A DNA stretch of 64,000 nucleotides from Membranipora membranacea (taxonomy: Eukaryota; Bryozoa; Gymnolaemata; Cheilostomatida; Membraniporidae): NCBI GenBank assembly GCA_914767715.1, contig OU612068.1, positions 22,628,001 to 22,692,000 on the forward strand, given 5' to 3'. The notes below the pieces were generated by a model. It searched no databases and was not told the DNA's origin. It worked only from the letters and a program-made list of their open reading frames with translations. This document shows positions 47,622 through 61,266 of this stretch, piece by piece. Numbering within the stretch: position 1 is the first letter of the stretch; the number at the start of each line of letters is the position of its first letter. The position numbers and the translations under genes are program-made.

Positions 47622-50600
47622 ATGCAAACCATATTTAAGCATTCCATCGACGAAAGCAAAAACCACAACATGCTAAGTAGTCCTACCGGAATCACAATCG
47701 ACGCTTCAGAGTCTAGCGCAATAAGTGCAGATATTAATAAGTCAGCATTCATGGAGATCCAACAACCTTACGCCACGTCAGCAGCTATGAGAGGAAGCTA
47801 CGGACAACATGTTCAAAATCAAGTTGCAGATTTTTATGGACAAAGTCGTGGACTTAGTTACCCATTTCCATCTCAATACAGCAACGCTACAAATCCATTC
47901 AGTCAAAGTTTTACGAGTATGAGCGGAATAGGAAACTATCACACCCCTACATCGACTGGCCGTGAAGGTAAGAGGATATTATTAATTTTAATCAGACCAC
48001 TTCCTCCGAAACCTTAAAGTTAACACTTCAAAATGATCAGAATCACACTACGATGAGACATGATAAGAAATAAACCATGCAATTCATTTGCAATGTAACA
48101 AATTTTCACATATAAAGTTGTTTTGCTGCTTTTTGTTTAAATCGGGTTTAATCTTGTGTTGGAGGCCGTTCGCTTACCAAAGTCACACATAGGTCTTTAC
48201 ATTAAAGTAAGTGGATAAACGGAAAAATTTGAAACTGAGGCATCATATAAATGGTTGACTCGATTATTTTTCGCAGCCCAAGTGAGACAAGATCTCAGTA
48301 ATAGAACAAAGAATGTGATTCAGTTTCAAACAGACCTGGACTTGACTTATTTTCATAGTATGTCACCATGTCCATAGCACCACTCATATTCCAAAGTGTC
48401 TTCTCTTTGTTTGGCTCATTTGTCACCCATTGTTTTCTGTTCTGTTAGACGGCTCATTTTTCCCTAGTGTGACTTCATAGAATTTTGTCTTTATTGTCTG
48501 CAAGTGGAATTTCATGAGATAATCTGTATAATGCTTTCAGTTGGCAAGATTAGTACTGGAATTAGGGAAAATTGTTGTTTTATTCTGCTAAATTTACCCA
48601 AATATAAAAGTTGATGTGATTTGATTGTATATCTAGGAGTCTGTATCTTGATAAATTAATTATTTGTTACAAATGTGTTAAAATAAACATTGGCTTTGTT
48701 TTTGTTCAGGAGGCAAAGATGTTGAGCCTACAATCGGTCGCGTTGGTGGAAAAGGAAAGAAAATGAGAAAACCTAGAACAATCTACTCAAGTCTTCAGCT
48801 ACAACAGCTAAACAGAAGATTCCAGCGAACACAATATCTGGCGCTCCCAGAGAGGGCGGAGTTGGCAGCTTCACTTGGACTCACTCAAACTCAGGTAAAT
48901 ACTCGTGACAAGCGGAAAGCGGCGGAGCATGAGTTTCTCTCGAAGCTTCCCATAGCTAATTTACCAGAGCAAGTTTGCCTAGATGCTTGGGTTATTCAGG
49001 GGCTTGTATAACTTAGTTTCAGTATTAATGGCATCTGTTTAGTCAGATTTTACAAGCGGGCTTGGTTTTCTTTCCACCGGACTAAAAATAGAAATTGGCT
49101 CGTACGATCATGATGTATCCAAGCTGTCAAATCATCTATCTAAATAAAAGAAATTTTGTATTTTGTAACAAACCGAAAGAAAATTAAAAAAATAAGAATT
49201 CGGACATTGAGAATTTTAGAAGAACGTCTAATTTGTGCCGGTGAAAATTAAACAAAATATCAAATTTGTAATTATCGATTAAACTTCCGCGAATTCAATT
49301 GGCAAGAATAAATTGGTAAATTAGAGAAAATGAGGGGGTTTTCCAGAATATCTAGCGTTAAGAGTACCTTGATGAGCAGCAATTTACACAAGTTTTCTAT
49401 TCATTTACATCGATAATAACACGATCGAAGCTGGCAAAATTAATGGTTTTTTGAACGCGATCAGAGGGGACAACCTTACAACCCATATGAATTATCTTTG
49501 GTTTCAATTAATAATTATCTATCATTATCTCCTTTATCAGTATGTAATTTGGAATTCCCTCATTTTAATATTTCCTGAATGCAGACATTTCCACGAAACA
49601 AATAAAAAACTTTATCATAGTGTTAATTTAAATTTAAATTTTGAACAGAAAAAAAATCAAATCCGCTTGCCTCGGTCAGAAAATTATGCAATACTCTCTT
49701 GATGGTTTGAAGCTATTGACATGTTCTACATAGCTTGGCGTCCCTGGTCAAAGTTTGCCTCCAGATTCATGTGAAAATCTCTTAGATATGGCTATAGAAT
49801 ATATGCATGAATCAGTTAAAGACCAAGATAATAACAGACTACGAGGTTGGAGGGCAAATTACTAGGTTGGTCAAGAAAGATGATTACACGTTTGGTTTGG
49901 AAGCATTGATGGCACTGATTATATGGTTGTGTCCGTAGCAGCATTACAACGCTGGTCATGACATACATGGCTGAATAATAGCTGATTACTTAGCGACAAA
50001 ACACACCATCGATTCAAATCACTATTTATTTTCCTCGACTGTTGAATCAAGATTTGAGTTCTTTGAAAACATTTGGTGTAAGAGTCACCATGCATTGATT
50101 CCAGGAATATTTTAGGATTTTAAAGGAAGGATATTTGTATTATAAATATTTAGATGGAAAACAAAAAAACTTCTTGAAATTCATTCTTTGATGGAATTGT
50201 AAAGTTTTGAGCGTATAAGCAACACCATAATTCCAGATGAAGACTTTCATCCTTATTCTTTGTGATGTAATAGAGACTCATCTTTTTTGAAAGAATACAA
50301 AGAAGACCAGCCTACTAACGCAGGTGTTTTTCCGATGATTGTGTAAAATTAAGTATAGAATTAAGAAAAATCAATTTTTTAGTTTCTCAAGGATGGAAAT
50401 GACATTTATATATTATTTTAAGCTCACAGTGACAAAAGAACATCCTTGTAATTTATATAAGGAGAAATTTTCACACTAAAACTCTTGCAATAGAAGCAGA
50501 ACTATGTCCGGATTGAACTGGCACCATTTATGGGTACCTTGAAGAAGCTAATCCACGCTGACCCCTAGATTCTGTCCTTTCCTCATTGACACCATCAACC

Positions 50601-51233
50601 AAAGATAATTAATTTTTGTTGGACTCTCCATTATATACTTCATTTTAACACTTTTAGGTGAAGATCTGGTTCCAGAACAGACGCTCCAAGTACAAGAAGA
50701 TCATGAAACAGGGACCAGGTTCAGGAGTCTCACTACCACCCTTAGATAACGAAAATATGGGTGATTCTCCCGACGAGGACGACGAAGCTCCTTCTCCTGG
50801 CGGTGAAGGTGATGGAGTCGACGACCAGTCACATGACCAGCGTCCAGGCAGCGTCAAACAAGAACAGAATCATTCGGCTAATCACACTCCCGTACCTCAG
50901 CAACAGCAGCCGGGCCAGCAGCCTCCTCAATCTCAAACGCAACCCCAACCACCACCCGTACAGGCCCTGCCACAGCAGATAGATCTAAACACAAATAACA
51001 TGGGCTCATCAGTGCCACAACCTCTACACGCGCAACAACAAATGAACAATAACAGTACCTCACCAAACACGCTGCATCAGCCCATTCCAACAAGCTACAG
51101 TCACGACCCACAGTCCATGTATAACATGACATACAACATGATAAACACTAGCCATGGTTACATGCCACAGTATAGCAACTGGTACGGGCAGACCCCCACC
51201 CAGCCCCATGGTCAGCAGCAACTCCTCACTTAA
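47622..51233 (+). CDS. Dlx: Distal-less/Dlx homeodomain transcription factor, complete
   Basis: Three exons, 47622-47967, 48710-48894 and 50658-51233, encode 368 aa. The N-terminus carries the Dlx-family KSAFMEIQQ motif (about residues 41-49). The homeodomain spans about 134-193 and is of canonical Distal-less type: [20 protein letters not shown], then [20 protein letters not shown], then [18 protein letters not shown], with Gln50 of the recognition helix present. The second intron falls between homeodomain residues 44 and 45, the classic Dlx position. The C-terminus is rich in Gln and Pro, with an acidic-serine stretch ([13 protein letters not shown]) just after the homeodomain. It acts in the nucleus; the family patterns appendages, nervous system and ectoderm. 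Start: the first ATG of the exon, with the conserved N-terminal motif downstream in frame. Confidence 0.96.
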
Positions 51234-51268
51234 ATCTTATGCCAGCAATTGGACATACCAAATATGAC

Positions 51269-51274
51269 AATAAA
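51269..51274 (+). other. Proximal polyadenylation signal of Dlx
   Basis: AATAAA lies 35 bases after the TAA stop. A second AATAAA at 51723-51728 would give a 3' UTR of about 500 bases, which is the more usual length, so alternative ends are possible. Confidence 0.4.
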
Positions 51275-53319
51275 TAATATATATATTTTTATGTTAAATC
51301 AATTGGAAGCCATGGCATTTTCACTCTGTGATAATTAATGAACTGAATTTTTGTGAAAAGTAAGGCCAACAAACTAAAATTGACAACGATAATGAGCAAA
51401 ATTTAATTACATTTTCTCCCATCAAGTTGAGATATTTTCTGTAATTTATTTTGTTGTTTTTTCCAATCGAGTCTTTACAAGAGTAAAAAACTCTCTTTCT
51501 CTCTCTGCCGGGAGCATCATTCCCCAATTCCAAAGTTTATAAACTAGAAGTATTTAACTTTTTTTTTTCAAAGAATAACATTTTTATGTTGCTCATCCTT
51601 TTTTGTATATTTTCTTTTGTTTATAAAAAGACCAATGTTTATTCGGTTTTTCTTGTAAATTGACCTCTTCTATAACTAATTAACCAGTGATACTGAGTTA
51701 ACTCATAGTACACGACTAGCAAAATAAATTTGATAAAAAAGAAAGAAAGAAATGACACTCTCAATTCTTTGCACATACATTTTATTAGCTATTATTTAGA
51801 GTAAAATTCAATCAAAACTATAATGTGAGAACGGTAGCTTGCGCCATAAACTGATCTCATCTCTATACACAACAAGTCTCATCAAATTGATATCTAACTA
51901 ATATAAGGAGGGCGATTAAGTATACTAACAGCTCCAGCACTTTCATGGGCATGTCTGGCAGCGGACAAACACATCTGTCGCATTTGGTAATCCACCTGGT
52001 GGCTGATAATGTAGGAAAAAACCTAAGCCATCATCAGATTGCATAATCTATTTTCCACAGCTGATTCTCAACATGAGCAGCCACTCCCTCCCTCCCTCCG
52101 CTGTGAAAATTTTCTGACGTGCTTAGTTGGAGTTTTAGTGATGTAATACGGTCAAATAAACAACTACCTATATCTGCTAGTAATGGGTAGCGGTGAAAAA
52201 GAGAATTTTATTTTGACATAAGTGTGTCCCAAACAGTTAGATTAATGCTTGTAAAATTGTGTCATCAGAAGTTTAGGTGTAATGCTAAATACTAGTTGAG
52301 AATGTTACAAGTATTTGCTATTCACTCTCCTGGTCTTTTGGCATAAGTTCAGCTGCTTAAGCCATAACAGAGCAATGATACATTGGCTATTTTTTGTCAT
52401 CAATACAAAAAAAGTCTTCACTGAAGTCAGTTTTCTTTCAAGCAGTCCTTTGTTTTACTAAGTGCAGTAAATAGCTCAGCATCTTTTGAAGTTTGAGTTA
52501 TCCAGGAAAACCCAGAAATTCACATTGTGAGAACCTCTCACAATGCGTTCTATGATGTGAAACTAACAAAACAGACAAAACAGCCTTGTTTACAAAAGAT
52601 ATTTCAAAAGGGAATCATTCTTGATATTAACCCTAAGAATCGCATCCGTTCAGTTCTAAAACAAAACAAATAGCAAAAATGAATGTGATTGCTCTATTCA
52701 AATGTTATTAAATCTTAAATGTTTAACTATACTAGAAATGTAACATTTGCTTTTACGCCATAGCCTTGAGCTAGATGGTATCATCATCGAGTGGTACCCC
52801 ATGTTAACCATTATCCGGCTATCCCGTTAAAAAACCAAGAAAGTGTGTAAGGTATCCATTAATGTGCTGTGCCGTGGCAGGATTTTCCCCGTTCACGTTG
52901 ATACAACAATGTGTTTTACATCAATTAGACCAAAGTCATCCCCGGTGAAAGCTTACAAGGCCACCAATTGTCAAGACAAGCTTTTTGTCGGCAGCTACAA
53001 TGAGTCACCGGGATTTTTACTTGCGATCTTGACTTACGGTGAGCCGGATGTGAGGGCTGTATAGGTGTCAAAAAGTATTACCTGGTGTTTCATTCGACAC
53101 TGTGGGGGACCGGAGAAAGTTGGGAAAAGGTGTCACAAAGATATTACCTTTTGCTCGGTTTTTGTATTAAGCTAGTGTAGTGGGGGGACCGGCGTATATC
53201 AGTACCGGTACAAAAGTACTGGACTGTACTGATTCATTGTGACAGACGAGAGAGGAGGGCATCAAGATAAGTGCACTCCAAGCTTTCATCTAAGACACAG
53301 CACTCACAATATCTCAACA

Positions 53320-53585
53320 TGAACAGCCCAGCAGGGTATGAACAACGTATGAAGCAGAAGGTTTACAAGTAAGTGTGTGTCGTGCAGTCTACTGTCCCTC
53401 AGCAATATTATACGCCCATCAGATAAATACGATTTATAAAAAAGCTAGCGAGTCACAAACCAATGTGACTCGGAATTTTTTTTAATTCTCACTATGTGAA
53501 GGAATATTAATCGCAGGCTAAGTGCTGCCTCGTTTCACACCTGATATATATTTTGTTTCAGGGCTATTTGGAAAATTATACGCTA
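53320..53585 (+). other. Possible micropeptide exon pair
   Basis: An ATG at 53320 starts MNSPAGYEQRMKQKVY, followed by AA and a good donor (GTAAGTG, at 53369). An acceptor (TTTTGTTTCAG) near 53560 would join GGCTATTTGGAAAATTATAC and give AIWKIIR then stop, 24 residues in all. Unspliced it stops after 17. I know no homologue. It may be the first exon of a longer unseen gene, a micropeptide, or chance. Confidence 0.2.
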
Positions 53586-54839
53586 AGACCCAGCCGACAA
53601 AGTATTAAGAAGCGGCCCTTGCAGGCTTCACCGCTGAATTGGGTACGGGACCCGAAAAAAGCTGCATGGGTAATAGTAGGGTAAGGTTATGTAGGCGGTG
53701 GATCGACAAATCACAAAATGTTAGTAGAGTGGAAATCATCCATATACATTTTAAGATTGAGGAAGATGCCTAGCCGAATGATTATGAGTCACTTACTATT
53801 TGCATATAATAAACCTGTGATACATGACTTAGGCGGTGGAAGATTACATGAACTAAGTCATGTTTTTTTTTATTTTGGAAGAACATATTTCAATGTCATC
53901 AGTGTGTTTTGAGTTGTATGATTTTAGAAGCATCAAACACGGTTGCTTGAAAATAAACAAGGAATAACTAAAAATCCCAAAATAAGTATGATGGGAAAAG
54001 TTTACGGTAATTACCGACAGCTGATAATTTTAGCTCTGGCTATTACAAGTGAATATTCCACATCGTACTTTCTCGGACTTTACTAGCAGGTTGAAATCCT
54101 AATTGTTACATGATGTTGTGTAGAATCATTAAGTTTAGAAAATTATCCTCAGGAATCAAACACTTGAATGATTTTATTCACTCCAATTATTCGGCCGAAA
54201 GAATTCCCCATCACCGATTTGAGTTAAAGTCAACAACATCCATTTATTCTCTGTATAATTCAGCAATGGTTTGAATCTAGGGCGACCATCTCTCATACAT
54301 TAACAAATACATCATCACAACGAGATGGAGATTGCGTGTCCCAACCTACAATTATCCCAATAGCCACATTTATGCTTCAATGGGCTTACCAGACTAGCAG
54401 GCACCCAATAGTAGTATTGGCAAGCCACACCACGCAAAAGCATAGTCCAATTCACCATGACTGCATTGTATGACTGAGCCACAACATTACCCACAATTTT
54501 CAAAGAGTGTGAGGTGCCGATCACTTTTGTCAAGCAGAACATTGAAACACAAAGCCTCGCATGATAACCACCCAAAATGCTAGCATGCAAGCCGATCTTG
54601 GTTGCTCTTTTAACTCGATAAATTGTAAAGAGCGTATGAGCAACGCATCAATACCTTTTCGTGTGATTCAAATATTTATTAGATGAATTTGTTTGAAGCC
54701 GGAATAAGAATCTGGGCGACACATTGCGTTTCTTTTCAGCCACTTTCAGCATTGGACCTAGCAAATATCAATAGTTTGAAAGTGTCAAATCTATGAGATC
54801 ATTCCTGACACCAACTGTGGCCTTAAATTGAATTGTAGA

Positions 54840-54862
54840 ACCAAGGAGTGGTACTCCTTGGT
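54840..54862. repeat. Short hairpin, CAAGGAGTAA family
   Basis: ACCAAGGAGT-GGT-ACTCCTTGGT: perfect 10-bp arms around a 3-base loop. Confidence 0.85.
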
Positions 54863-57569
54863 AAAAACAGGCCTGAAACCAGACTGTGAGATAATATTAT
54901 GCTATTACTCAACTTCCGAGCTGTTATATATCTTACATGAGAACAATAAACATCAAGTCATGTTTTGAGAAAAAAGGACCTCAGCTGGAAATTTTTTTTT
55001 CTCAAAACATAAATATCAAAATAAAGCAGTAAAATTCTAAGGAAACTTTTGACAACCTTTACAGTAATAGTATAATATATTTGGAGATTCACAAGTCACA
55101 GCACTGGTGGAAAAAAACAGGAATGGCTGTCAGAGTAACAAAGCTCGAAATCTACGAGAAAAGAACATGCCACACCGTCGATCATATTTCAGATTTAGAA
55201 ATTCGGAACTAGATTTTGTAAGGAGACGGCCAGGCTGACATTTACAACTACATCAATAGCTTGACTCTAATACACCCTCCTATAGAGCGAGCTGGCCGGA
55301 TTCAAAAGAGTAATCCTTCTCTCCATCTCCTACTTAGAGATGTAAAGAACACACCAACTCTGGCATGGGTATTAATTACATGATGTTAATCTTCTCACAA
55401 ACAAGACGTAATAATTACGATACTGCAACACTGGATAGATGCCATCTCTGACATATACATTTGAGAATGCTAAAAGAGCCTGAGGCGTAATTAACAACAC
55501 TAGCATTGCGGAATGACAAAGAAAAAATTGCGATACCATTATTCTTAACCAGTGGAAAACTTCAGAGGCGGAACAAAATATCAGATATTTTGTGCGAGAG
55601 AATGATCGGGACTATATAACGCTGAGTTTATCTTCAAACTGCATAATAGTGCATTGGTAGTGATCTCGATCAAGAGATCAGCATTTAGAGAGGGGAGGAA
55701 AGATGCTAGCACTCTATACACTTTGAGATTGATTTCGCTGATACTGAGTGGTTTTCAAGTGAGCTTGGAACCAGCAGTTTGATAAAGTTCTGATATCGCC
55801 AGCTATGAGCAGGGATTAAATGTTGCATAATCGTCGTTGTCACCATAGCTTGTGAAAACCTAGTTGGCGACGACATAATGATATCTTGTAACAGTAAACA
55901 TGTTTTTCTTGAGATACACTTTTGAATAGAGCAGCAATGAACAGTAGAAGTTACAAATTTGTGGTGCATGTTTTTTTTGGAGAAATGGAACTACTTCGAA
56001 TTAATGTATCACAAAATGTCATTATAATACAGAACACAACAAAATTCATAAAGCTGTCAGAATAATATTTCAATCCGATTTCCAACAGCCCAAGTAAGAT
56101 ATAACAAGGCAGATCGAAGCCTTTGATGGAAATGGAGAGATGGAAAAAATCACATGGCCTAAAATTTTTCTCGATATAGAAAATTGATTATGGTGCAGTC
56201 ACTGTAATAGTTGGCCAGATTGCAAAAAGGCATTCAAATTTCTTTTTGGGATATTTTTTGCCAAGCTTAATCAAATTTTGTTCTCAGAGCGAAAGCAAAT
56301 AATGAAGAATATTGTCTCATATATATATAGTATCTGTCCCCTTACAATATGACTATTTAAATAAACAGAAAAATATGCACCTTGACAAATTTATTATAGC
56401 AAAGTAAATATTTATAATAAGCTAGCGTATCAAAACAAGAACAATATCACAAACCAGAAACATTTCTTTGCATGATAAAACTATCACTCGAATTACTACC
56501 ACTTAGAAAATTACCACTAAAGAGGTAACTTGAGTAGAGTACAATTTTCTCTAGATTATGGGGGTTTCCCCATATAAATGCCTTTATTACATGGGTCAAG
56601 TAATTTCATTTATTTAACTACCATTTTCTACACTCTAAATAGCACATATTAATGATAATTTTGCGATTGTACTTTGCGCCAATTACTTATGATACGGCTA
56701 TGATTACCATTATTCAATGTGTCCGCGCTAGAATAGCTGCTAAACACTGCCGAGCGGCATGAAAGTTGAGCAATGGAATTTCTTTGCACCAGTTTTTGGT
56801 CCACTATAATAGTAAAGAGTAAAAAACCTTCGAGAAAAAGAGGTAATAAAAAAAACATTAAAAATAATATCAGGAAAAAGGATTGCAATCGCTTTTTGTT
56901 GACACTTATTTTTTATCTTAGCACTAGTCTTTGATGATGTATGGAGTTTGGCTGGTTTCAGTTTTCACTCAGCTCAAAAATTCTACAACATGGAAAACAA
57001 TTAATTATTACATGAAAAATCTAAGCGTTGACTGCGCTAGTCTTAGTTTATTTACGTGATTTAAATCAGGTGAATTGTAGCAATAACAAGGGTAAAATAA
57101 TGAAAAAAAAAATTATTGAGTGAAAACCGTGGACAGTGGGGGTAGAGATTTGTTATGTTGTAAGATCTTGAAATCTGGCAAGACGGTGGAAAATTTAAAT
57201 GAGCTAAGTAAACCAAGTAGGTAAGTAAGTAAGCTAAACCAATATCGATCTTGTTTAATCCAAGGTCGACTGAGGATGGTAGGAAAGGGGGAGGGGGTCC
57301 AACCAGTCCAAGCTGGATAGAAAATATCAAAGTCAAGGTTTTTCACGACTTATTACTGGCAGGAGTATAAGTAAGTTATTTGATTACCATCCTTCTGTTG
57401 ACATAAGTAACTTTATGTAGGGTAAAGTAATACTCTAGTAGCTCTCATTGGGTTCCGACACATACTAACCATGAACAAGGTATTGTTCATGTTCAAGTCA
57501 TAAACATGCCAACACATATTACAAAACTGAAGCCTAAAAAGTTTCAAAGTTAATGCAGTAAGTTGGTTC

Positions 57570-57621
57570 TCAAGCGTAGGTTATTTTCCAAACGTAGGTT
57601 ATTCTCCTAGCGTAGGCTGTT
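57570..57621. repeat. Short tandem repeat of about 21 bp, three copies
   Basis: GCGTAGGTTATTTTCC, ACGTAGGTTATTCTCC and GCGTAGGCTGTT recur at about 21-bp spacing. Confidence 0.6.
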
Positions 57622-57680
57622 GTTTCAAATGGTTTGCTTTGATAAGATAAAATCTGCTAAAAAAGAAATAGGTGAGTGAT

Positions 57681-57686
57681 TTTATT
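57681..57686 (-). other. Polyadenylation signal of serine dehydratase-like gene
   Basis: The minus strand reads AATAAA about 107 bases after the TAG stop at 57793-57795, a usual distance. Confidence 0.5.
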
Positions 57687-57792
57687 TGAACACCTGGCGG
57701 ATAGATGTTGATGGTCATGCACATGGAGAGGAAGGAGTGATGAAATAACAAGTCATAACCTACAATTAGTACCTTGCTAATCTAAGCTGGTG

Positions 57793-59939
57793 CTATGTGT
57801 TGGAGGGGAATTTCGCCCTGTAATCGGAGAGAGTATCCATGGTTACGATATTGCCACCGCACACAATGATAACGACGTTATGTAATATTGTTGGTAACTT
57901 CCCTTGGCGTTGTAGGTTTTCTAGGATTCCAGAGTATATGATTGCTAACGAAGCCCCACAGGCTGGCTCGACCAACATGCGGTGATCATCTGCAAAAAAG
58001 GAGAACATAATTTATGCCAAACATGACATGATATTTTGGGATGGCCATGATATTTATGTAATACACTTTCTGTAGATAAAGCCTTTCAAAAAAGAAAGCT
58101 GCCACCTTTGGTGTTCGCAGGGCCTGCCACTTCCTACGAAGTATGTTATTACCTCATGACCTTGTGAATCATAGAAAATACACTTCTAAATATGGTGAAT
58201 TTATATTCTAAAGGCATCTTTCTCAATAAATCCACAGCTTTGTCAACAGATAAACATAGGCCACATAGGTTGGGACATATGCATAAGATTGAACCAGATC
58301 ACAGAGCAGTCACTCAGTATGAACGGAACTTATCTAGAGCTGTACAAATTAAGACAAGTATCAGCATCAGTATTGAATGGGTGATAATTAAGTGTTAAAC
58401 CGTGAGCGTAATGTAAATTGAGTGCTAATAACTCCCTATTATACATCCTAGAGTATGCCAATGATCAGTCCTCCAACACAGAAAGATGCATCCGTTATAG
58501 ACGCTGTAGGTTACTGATAGTATATAAACAATACATATATTAACACTTCTTAGTCAATGGGTCATGTGGCAATAGCATTCCTTAGCCTACGTACAATTCC
58601 ATCTTCACGTATACAGTAATATAGTTTTACATTTACCAAAAGTTTAAACTTATAGTATGAGAGAAGAAAAACGAAAAATAATATAGTTAATTCATACCTA
58701 ATATATGATTGTGGTGTTGGGCTTAGACCATTGCACTCACACATTTTATGTGTTTGTTAGCACATCTTTCAACACACTGTCACTTCCTAATCAGATATTT
58801 AATATCTTCATTTCAAAAAACATTTACATTTTACCCCTATGCTGTGAATCCCAATCTAAATCTCGACGGATATTGAAAATCACTCTAAAAGTGTGAAATT
58901 TAGTTATTAATTCCAAGCAAAGTGGTTTTCAGTGTGGGTAGGTATGATGCATTCGCAGTGTACTTAGCTTTTATCACAACTCTCATATTTCTAGCTAGGT
59001 GAATTCTTAAGCACAAGCTTGGAAGTGTACTAGGTGCGATTCCAGATGACACCCATCTTGTAATGTGTTTGAAATTTAATTTGTGACATTTGCTTTCACC
59101 TGCCTCAAGTTTCGATATTGGAGGTTACCCTAGTGCACACACCAGTGCGTTACTCAATAGTAACACCAAGCATGCGGATATCTGAACCCAAATATTTAGT
59201 TGTGCTACGGAAGTATGTCACCGAAAAAATGATACGATTCATGTGACATCACACCTTGCTTATTTTATAAGTATGGGGGTGGGTAACTCCTGTTGGTGAA
59301 TCATCTTTCCCTTTCGTCCTTATTTTCTATTCTATTTGACCATTTTTAATTCCCATACCTTACACGTTTTCGGTATATCGGCTGGAGATATCAGCCAGTG
59401 CCAAAGTTGAGCTAGGCTTATGTTCAAACTTCAACGAAACACCGGAATTGAGCGGAGGAGTTAATGTCAATTGTGTGAATTCACCAAGGGAAAACCAGTC
59501 CTGCTACATCATGTCAAGACTGTAAACCTGCTAAATCTGGGGATCTGGTACGATCGGAGATATCAGCCAGTGCCAAACGTGAGCTAGGCTTATGTTCAAA
59601 CTTCAACGAAACTTTGGAAATGAGCGGAGGAGTTAATGTGAATTATGTGAATTTACCAGGGGACATCCAGACCTGGTACATGATGTCAATACTTTAAACC
59701 TGCTAAATCTGGGGATCTGGCATTAGAAGGACACATTAGTCAGTAGTCTACCAAAATATCTCGTTAAATTACGTAGATTTCACAAGTGGAGGATTAGTAT
59801 CAACAAGATATTACCGCTGAACCTGAGACATGCGTCTACTGCTTGCTTGTCCGTGACAACCTGGGAGATGATGTTATGATTCTTGGTATAGTCGAACAGT
59901 TGCTGACATATTCTTGTACTTCCCAAGCTCTTTGCTATA
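57793..59939 (-). CDS. SDS: L-serine dehydratase/threonine deaminase-like, 3' part
   Basis: Two exons on the minus strand, 59939-59815 and 57989-57793, joined in phase, give the last 105 or so residues. AKSLGSTRICQQLF, then QVVTDKQAVDACLRFSDDHR, align with the region of animal SDS/SDSL beginning AKALG. LVEPACGASLAIIYSGIL and NVVIIVCGGN are the conserved C-terminal PLP-fold segments. The family uses pyridoxal phosphate to deaminate serine or threonine to pyruvate or 2-oxobutyrate in the cytosol. The tail reads CGGN rather than the common CGGS(N). The PLP-lysine and glycine-rich loop exons were not found in the 4 kb to the right edge, so the gene probably continues outside the window; a truncated copy cannot be excluded. 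Confidence 0.75.
59384..59727. repeat. 172-bp tandem duplication
   Basis: Two copies begin with GGAGATATCAGCCAGTGCCA at 59384 and 59556. Both contain GAGCTAGGCTTATGTTCAAA and end with CTAAATCTGGGGATCTGG. They differ at several sites, so the duplication is not very recent. It lies in the serine dehydratase-like intron. Not coding by inspection. Confidence 0.9.
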
Positions 59940-61232
59940 CTGATAAAAAACAAAATTACAAAATTAACACCAGTATGCACCAATAATAGACAATGTTTTA
60001 GCACTTCAAACAGCAGGGCGATTGAAAGACATGCAGATTGATAAGGAAAAGGGCCTAGGTCTGTTAAGAGTCGTAAAGATTGTTAACATGTGCCAACCGT
60101 GGACTTGGTCGCTCACGTATACATAAAGGTTTCCTCTGCAAAAAACATGTGCAGTTCTTTTGCAAGGAATACGCAATAGTTACCTACATCTAAACGTTGC
60201 TAATAATTATCACCCATTTATCTAAGTTTACAAGTCGTATTAAAATTCAAACTATCTGTAATTAAGGTAATTTTGTGTCAGTTATAGGCATTGATCAACG
60301 AGGTTAGGAGCATAACTTGATCCGCCATGTTACGCCATCCTAACACTGGGTAGGATCGGCCGAGCGTCTCCCGAGTGTCTGTGACTAGTGTAGGATTTCC
60401 CCAATGTGCTACTCAAGTTACCGACACATGAACCATACATCTTTTGTGGTTCTTGTGAAACGCCAATACACTAGACAGGTTAGCTGAAGTCAACCTTATT
60501 CTCAACAAAACAGTAACTCGAGACTTAAACACAGAACAAGACACAAACTGTGACGTGCTGTTGCAAATAGAATTCAAACCACGCTTAGAGTGATCAAAAT
60601 TTACACTATGAATGAGTCTTTTTTAATTATGTAACAGTTTATAATGGAAAATCACATATTGGATTATAGACATGTATATATATTAAAATTGTGGGAGTTT
60701 CCCCTTAAAAAACATTTCATAAAATATGAAATGGAATCTCATATTGAGTAGTCATTATTATCCAACAGGAATTGGATTTTTAATTTCCATATTTTATTGA
60801 ATAATAATTTGTTAACTTAGGTTATCATTAACTTTTTAGCAAAAATACATAGAGGATTTATAAGTGAAAATTCGCTAATATCTATACCTTTTGTAACTAT
60901 TATTTGTATCCTATAGGGTACACAAACAGTAGGTTTAAGTTTAAATGTTTCTGTGCGTAACAAATTACACCAAGAATTGCAGTCTAACTAAATGAACACA
61001 CTTTCCATCTACTTTTCTCACAGAAGTCTGATCATGTAAGGGTGCGGGAGTGATATTTATTTATCCATTCCAATTTTTCTTTTATATGTCATGGACAGCA
61101 CAATACATTAAGAATTTTACGCATTTATTTCTTTATAGCTTGCATGGCATCTACGATGTAAAACGACTGTGACCCAGGATAAGACAATTCCCATAGATTA
61201 GGCGTTAGGCGATTTGCAGCACAGGAACAGCA

Positions 61233-61266
61233 CAAAATGCAGGCATACTGGTCAAACTTGATCTAG
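61233..61266. mobile_element. Family A MITE, right-end fragment (copy 7)
   Basis: AAAATGCAGGCATACTGGTC then AAACTTGATCTAG matches the right arm of the family. The left half is lost or too diverged to see. Confidence 0.55.

Larger units (their letters stand above)
51275..57792. other. Gene-poor 6.5 kb downstream of Dlx
   Basis: No recognisable gene is seen. It contains a short possible exon at 53320-53368, a diverged repeat with GGGGGACCGG motifs near 53050-53200, a hairpin at 54840-54862 and small tandem repeats near 57570. The rest is AT-rich and unremarkable. Confidence 0.45.

Noticed and set aside
48895-49011. Open frame continuing past Dlx exon 2
   Set aside because: It reads into the intron after a good donor and would cut the homeodomain at residue 44; exon 3 restores the full homeodomain.
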